64,000 bases of DNA, taken from assembly GCA_026390735.1 (NCBI GenBank), contig JAPLFJ010000069.1:124001-188000 (forward strand), written 5' to 3'. Below, piece after piece: positions 61,347-64,000 of this stretch. A program made the translations under genes and the position numbers. Source of the stretch: Ignavibacteriota bacterium. Its GTDB lineage: Bacteria > Bacteroidota > Ignavibacteria > Tepidaquicellales > Tepidaquicellaceae. Each line of letters begins with the position of its first letter. The first letter of the stretch is position 1. Below the pieces are notes generated by a model. It did no database searches. It had not been told where the DNA came from and saw only the letters and a list, made by a program, of their open reading frames with translations.

Positions 61347-62672
61347 ATGAGGAAATTAATACTAGTTACGTTTATTTTGTTCTTTGCATTTCTTGCTTCG
61401 GGATATTCCCAGTCGTTAAATTTACGGTTAAACAGTTCTTTTTATACATGGAAAAGACTTGATGCCGTTCCCGAAACCTTAAAAAGTGCAACTTACACAA
61501 CGCATCTTACCGGTTATCAGAATATGGCTTTTGATCTTAATTTTGGTAAATGGACTTTTAGCACGTCCTTACAAACCGACGAAGATGTAATTAACAGAAA
61601 TGGGAGAGGTTTTTCTTACAGGTTTTACGATGCTTTTCTAAAAGGAAGTAATCTGTTTAATGTACTCGATTTGAAACTTGGCAGGCAATATGTCTCTGCA
61701 GGTTCCGGTAAAGGTACTATTGACGGAGCTCATTTTAAGTTAAAACTTGGAGAGAAAAAAGAGTATCAGATTATAGGATACGGTGGTTATCTTACACCGC
61801 TTGCCTATGATTTTGACAAGGAAGGTTACAAGAAAAAGTTATCTGAAAACTTTCTTGCAGGCGGACAGTTTCTTTATTACGGAATAAAGGACTTATATGC
61901 AGGATTGAGTTATGCCAACAAAAACCGGGCAATGGAACCATATTGGACTACACGTGCTGACTCAGTATTTAATCCTATGGATTATTATGTACAACCTGAG
62001 TCACAAGCTAATCAGTCGGCAGGTCTTGACCTTACATACAGATTAGCAAAAAGACATAACCTTTATGGAAAATTGTACTATGACTTTAATCAGAAAAGAA
62101 TTTTCAAAGGTGAATTCAACGGTTCTTTTGCTTTAAACGACAAAATTAAATTGTCAGTCGGTTATGATTATAAAGAACCGCAGTTAAGTGTTAATACTGT
62201 GTTCTGGGTTTTCAATTACCAGAAATATCAGGAAATACAGGGCGGCCTTGATTATTTAACGAAATTTATGGGAACCAACATTAATATATACGGAAGATTT
62301 GGCGGTGTTATTTACGACAAAGACAATTCATTGAAATTCCAGCTGGGCGTTTCCAGTTCTTCTTATGGGTTAGGTATAACAAAATATACAGGTTATTCCG
62401 GCGAGTCAGAAGGCGCTTTTGCGTATTTTAATCACGACATTGTTAAATCCTTCCTGGCTTTAACATCAAGTTTAAACTATTCAAGGTATAATCTCGGAAA
62501 CAGTAACAGCGATAAGGTAAATGTATTCGGTGGAACACTTGGTCTGACATACAGACCTGTAAGCCGTTTTTCAATCGACGCCCAGGGTCAGTTAATGACA
62601 AATGAAATTTATAAAACCGATACAAGATTCCTGATAGGATTCAATTACTGGCTCTTTAGCAATTTTAATTAA
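61347..62672 (+). CDS. Outer-membrane beta-barrel, possible porin of a cytochrome conduit
   Basis: 441 residues with a signal peptide (cut near YSQS, residue 22). The remainder alternates short amphipathic strands and ends in FLIGFNYWLFSNFN, with many aromatic residues, as in outer-membrane barrels; I estimate 16-20 strands. There is no CXXCH. It sits between a tetrahaem and a 14-haem cytochrome, the arrangement of porin-cytochrome complexes (MtrB- or OmbB-like role). The sequence does not resemble MtrB by eye, so the role rests on context. Confidence 0.7.
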   Translation: MRKLILVTFILFFAFLASGYSQSLNLRLNSSFYTWKRLDAVPETLKSATYTTHLTGYQNMAFDLNFGKWTFSTSLQTDEDVINRNGRGFSYRFYDAFLKGSNLFNVLDLKLGRQYVSAGSGKGTIDGAHFKLKLGEKKEYQIIGYGGYLTPLAYDFDKEGYKKKLSENFLAGGQFLYYGIKDLYAGLSYANKNRAMEPYWTTRADSVFNPMDYYVQPESQANQSAGLDLTYRLAKRHNLYGKLYYDFNQKRIFKGEFNGSFALNDKIKLSVGYDYKEPQLSVNTVFWVFNYQKYQEIQGGLDYLTKFMGTNINIYGRFGGVIYDKDNSLKFQLGVSSSSYGLGITKYTGYSGESEGAFAYFNHDIVKSFLALTSSLNYSRYNLGNSNSDKVNVFGGTLGLTYRPVSRFSIDAQGQLMTNEIYKTDTRFLIGFNYWLFSNFN

Positions 62673-62692
62673 TAACATAAGCATAATATATT

Positions 62693-63961
62693 ATGAGTTT
62701 AAAAAAGTTTTATATAGTATTTTTAAGTAGTGCAATATTGTTTGTATCGCTCACTGCTTATGTTTCCAAAAATAAGAGTTTAACAAATATTTTCGGTAAA
62801 TCGGAAGTTGTTAATGTGAGTATTGTAAGCAATAAAGATGTGATTAAATTTGATCACCAGTTCCATCTGTCAAAGGATGTCGGACTTGCCTGTAAGGATT
62901 GTCATAAAGGAGCTTTAGAGTCAAACAAGGTTTCTGATAACCTTAATCCTAAAATGGCTGACTGTTCAAGTTGTCACGACATAAAAGATAAGAAGAACTG
63001 TAAACAGTGTCACTACGACGGTGTTTATAAAGACTTTGCACCGGTGAAAAAAGAGATATTGTTCTCTCACAAAAAGCACGTCGGTCAGAAAATTGAATGT
63101 GCTCAGTGTCATACGGGTTTTGACAAAGTGAAATATTCATCCGACGCAGTTAACGGTGGTTTCCCGAATATGGAAAACTGCTACACATGTCATAACGGTA
63201 CAAAACAGGTTAATAATTGTGAGGCGTGTCATACAAACCTGACAAACCTTAAACCAAAAGACCATTTAAATTCAAATTATCTGAATGAGCATAAATTAGT
63301 GTACGATGTTGCTACAGGCAATAACAACAGCAACTGTATGATGTGTCATTCAGGTAACTTCTGTGAGAACTGTCACCAGCCGGCAAAATACAAAGGTGAA
63401 AATACAAAGGGTAATTTCTATGCACCTTATTACACCAAGGATTTTGCCACAAGAACAGACAGGGCTTCTTTACAGAAACTTACTACTGTTCATGACCTGA
63501 ATTATCAGTTTACACATGGATTAGATGCCAGACAAAAAAGTTTTGAATGTAAAACCTGTCACGACCCTATCGATTTCTGCGCGTCCTGTCACCAGAACGG
63601 TGGAAACCTTCCAACAGGCCTGATGCCGAAGAATCACTACCTTACAAACTTCAAAACATTTGGAGTAAATTCGGGTGGCGGTTTGCATGCAGACCTGGCG
63701 AAGAGAGATATGGAGTCATGTGAGGCCTGTCATAGTGTTAACGGTGCCGACCCTACCTGCGTTAAGTGTCATTTTGACAACGACGGTATAAAGGGTACAA
63801 ACCCAAAAACACACGAATCAGGATTTATGAAAGACACTCATGGAAGTTGGCATAATACAAAAGGGGCGGTATGTTATACGTGCCATACTGATCCTACGGC
63901 AAGACCGGACGGAAATTCCGGTGTTGGTTTCTGCGGTTACTGTCACGGCAAAAAAAAGTAA
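62693..63961 (+). CDS. 14-haem c-type cytochrome, exported
   Basis: 422 residues with an N-terminal hydrophobic segment (about 5-24) that may be a signal peptide or anchor; no lipobox. I count 14 CXXCH motifs, from CKDCH to CGYCH at the very end. FDHQFHL and FSHKKHV before haem groups supply distal histidines, as in c3/c7-type repeats. It starts 20 nt after the barrel gene and is a candidate for the haem wire inside or beside that barrel. Confidence 0.87.
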   Translation: MSLKKFYIVFLSSAILFVSLTAYVSKNKSLTNIFGKSEVVNVSIVSNKDVIKFDHQFHLSKDVGLACKDCHKGALESNKVSDNLNPKMADCSSCHDIKDKKNCKQCHYDGVYKDFAPVKKEILFSHKKHVGQKIECAQCHTGFDKVKYSSDAVNGGFPNMENCYTCHNGTKQVNNCEACHTNLTNLKPKDHLNSNYLNEHKLVYDVATGNNNSNCMMCHSGNFCENCHQPAKYKGENTKGNFYAPYYTKDFATRTDRASLQKLTTVHDLNYQFTHGLDARQKSFECKTCHDPIDFCASCHQNGGNLPTGLMPKNHYLTNFKTFGVNSGGGLHADLAKRDMESCEACHSVNGADPTCVKCHFDNDGIKGTNPKTHESGFMKDTHGSWHNTKGAVCYTCHTDPTARPDGNSGVGFCGYCHGKKK

Positions 63962-63970
63962 ATTATTAAG

Positions 63971-64000
63971 ATGATGAAAAAAATATTTTTAATCTATTCA
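63971..64000 (+). CDS. Start of a further exported protein (truncated by window edge)
   Basis: ATGATGAAAAAAATATT begins a frame reading MMKKIFLIYS to the edge, the usual start of a signal peptide. It follows the 14-haem gene by 9 nt, so the electron-transfer operon continues beyond the window. Confidence 0.6.
   Translation, partial: MMKKIFLIYS

Overview
The window is AT-rich bacterial DNA, most likely from the Ignavibacteria/Chlorobi side of the Bacteroidota superphylum. The main reason is that three secreted proteins, plus a decayed remnant of a fourth, end in the type IX secretion (T9SS) sorting domain with the YPNPFNP motif typical of that group. The long, insert-containing ispG, the mostly absent Shine-Dalgarno sequences, and the intergenic DNA full of short dispersed palindromes also fit. 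The assignment is by protein style, not by a marker gene. I saw no rRNA, tRNA, CRISPR array, transposase or phage genes.

Layout. 1-824: the 3' end of a T9SS cargo gene. 1062-5064 (minus): Nramp transporter, UMF1-type MFS transporter, nusB and a SanA/YdcF-like protein. 5148-12007 (plus): tmk, a C-terminal processing protease, purK, a prohibitin-like protein, a membrane dipeptidase, a DUF1232 protein and a YmdB-type phosphoesterase. 12020-16376: two paralogous carboxypeptidase-regulatory-like lipoproteins, a ComEA-like protein, a PilM-like protein, rsmD and coaD. 16371-18154 (minus): a cysteine-less thioredoxin-fold protein and a TlpA-like lipoprotein. 18155-23790: a gene-poor, repeat-rich stretch holding a small-RNA candidate, a 67-bp tandem array next to pepP, palindromic repeats and two gene remnants. 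23791-28338: murB, mtaB, sixA, an orphan ABC ATPase and an enoyl-CoA hydratase.

28389-37308 is a tightly coupled operon: HisC/CobD-like PLP enzyme, DUF192 protein, ppk1, CDP-alcohol phosphatidyltransferase, LicC-like cytidylyltransferase, rhomboid protease, ispG and a quinone reductase. The PLP enzyme, cytidylyltransferase and CDP-alcohol transferase could form a headgroup pathway. 37361-44352 holds two T9SS cargo proteins, glycyl-tRNA synthetase, a HicBA toxin-antitoxin pair and a von Willebrand A protein. 44960-49307 holds a GlmU-like uridylyltransferase without the acetyltransferase half, a GlmM-like mutase, an oligopeptide ABC ATPase and hutI.

49321 to the right edge is the most interesting part. 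A PAS histidine kinase and an NtrC-type sigma-54 activator are followed by a good sigma-54 promoter (52167-52182). Downstream come a degenerate receiver protein, multiheme cytochromes with 19, 18 and 15 haem sites, a di-haem cytochrome b, a Tat-exported NrfC-like iron-sulfur protein, an NrfD-like membrane subunit, a tetrahaem cytochrome, an outer-membrane beta-barrel and a 14-haem cytochrome. A further exported protein starts at the window edge. I count 70 haem-binding motifs (68 CXXCH and two CX4CH) in about 11.4 kb. The simplest reading is a sigma-54-controlled respiratory system that moves quinol electrons through the periplasm and probably across the outer membrane. The electron acceptor cannot be read from the sequence.
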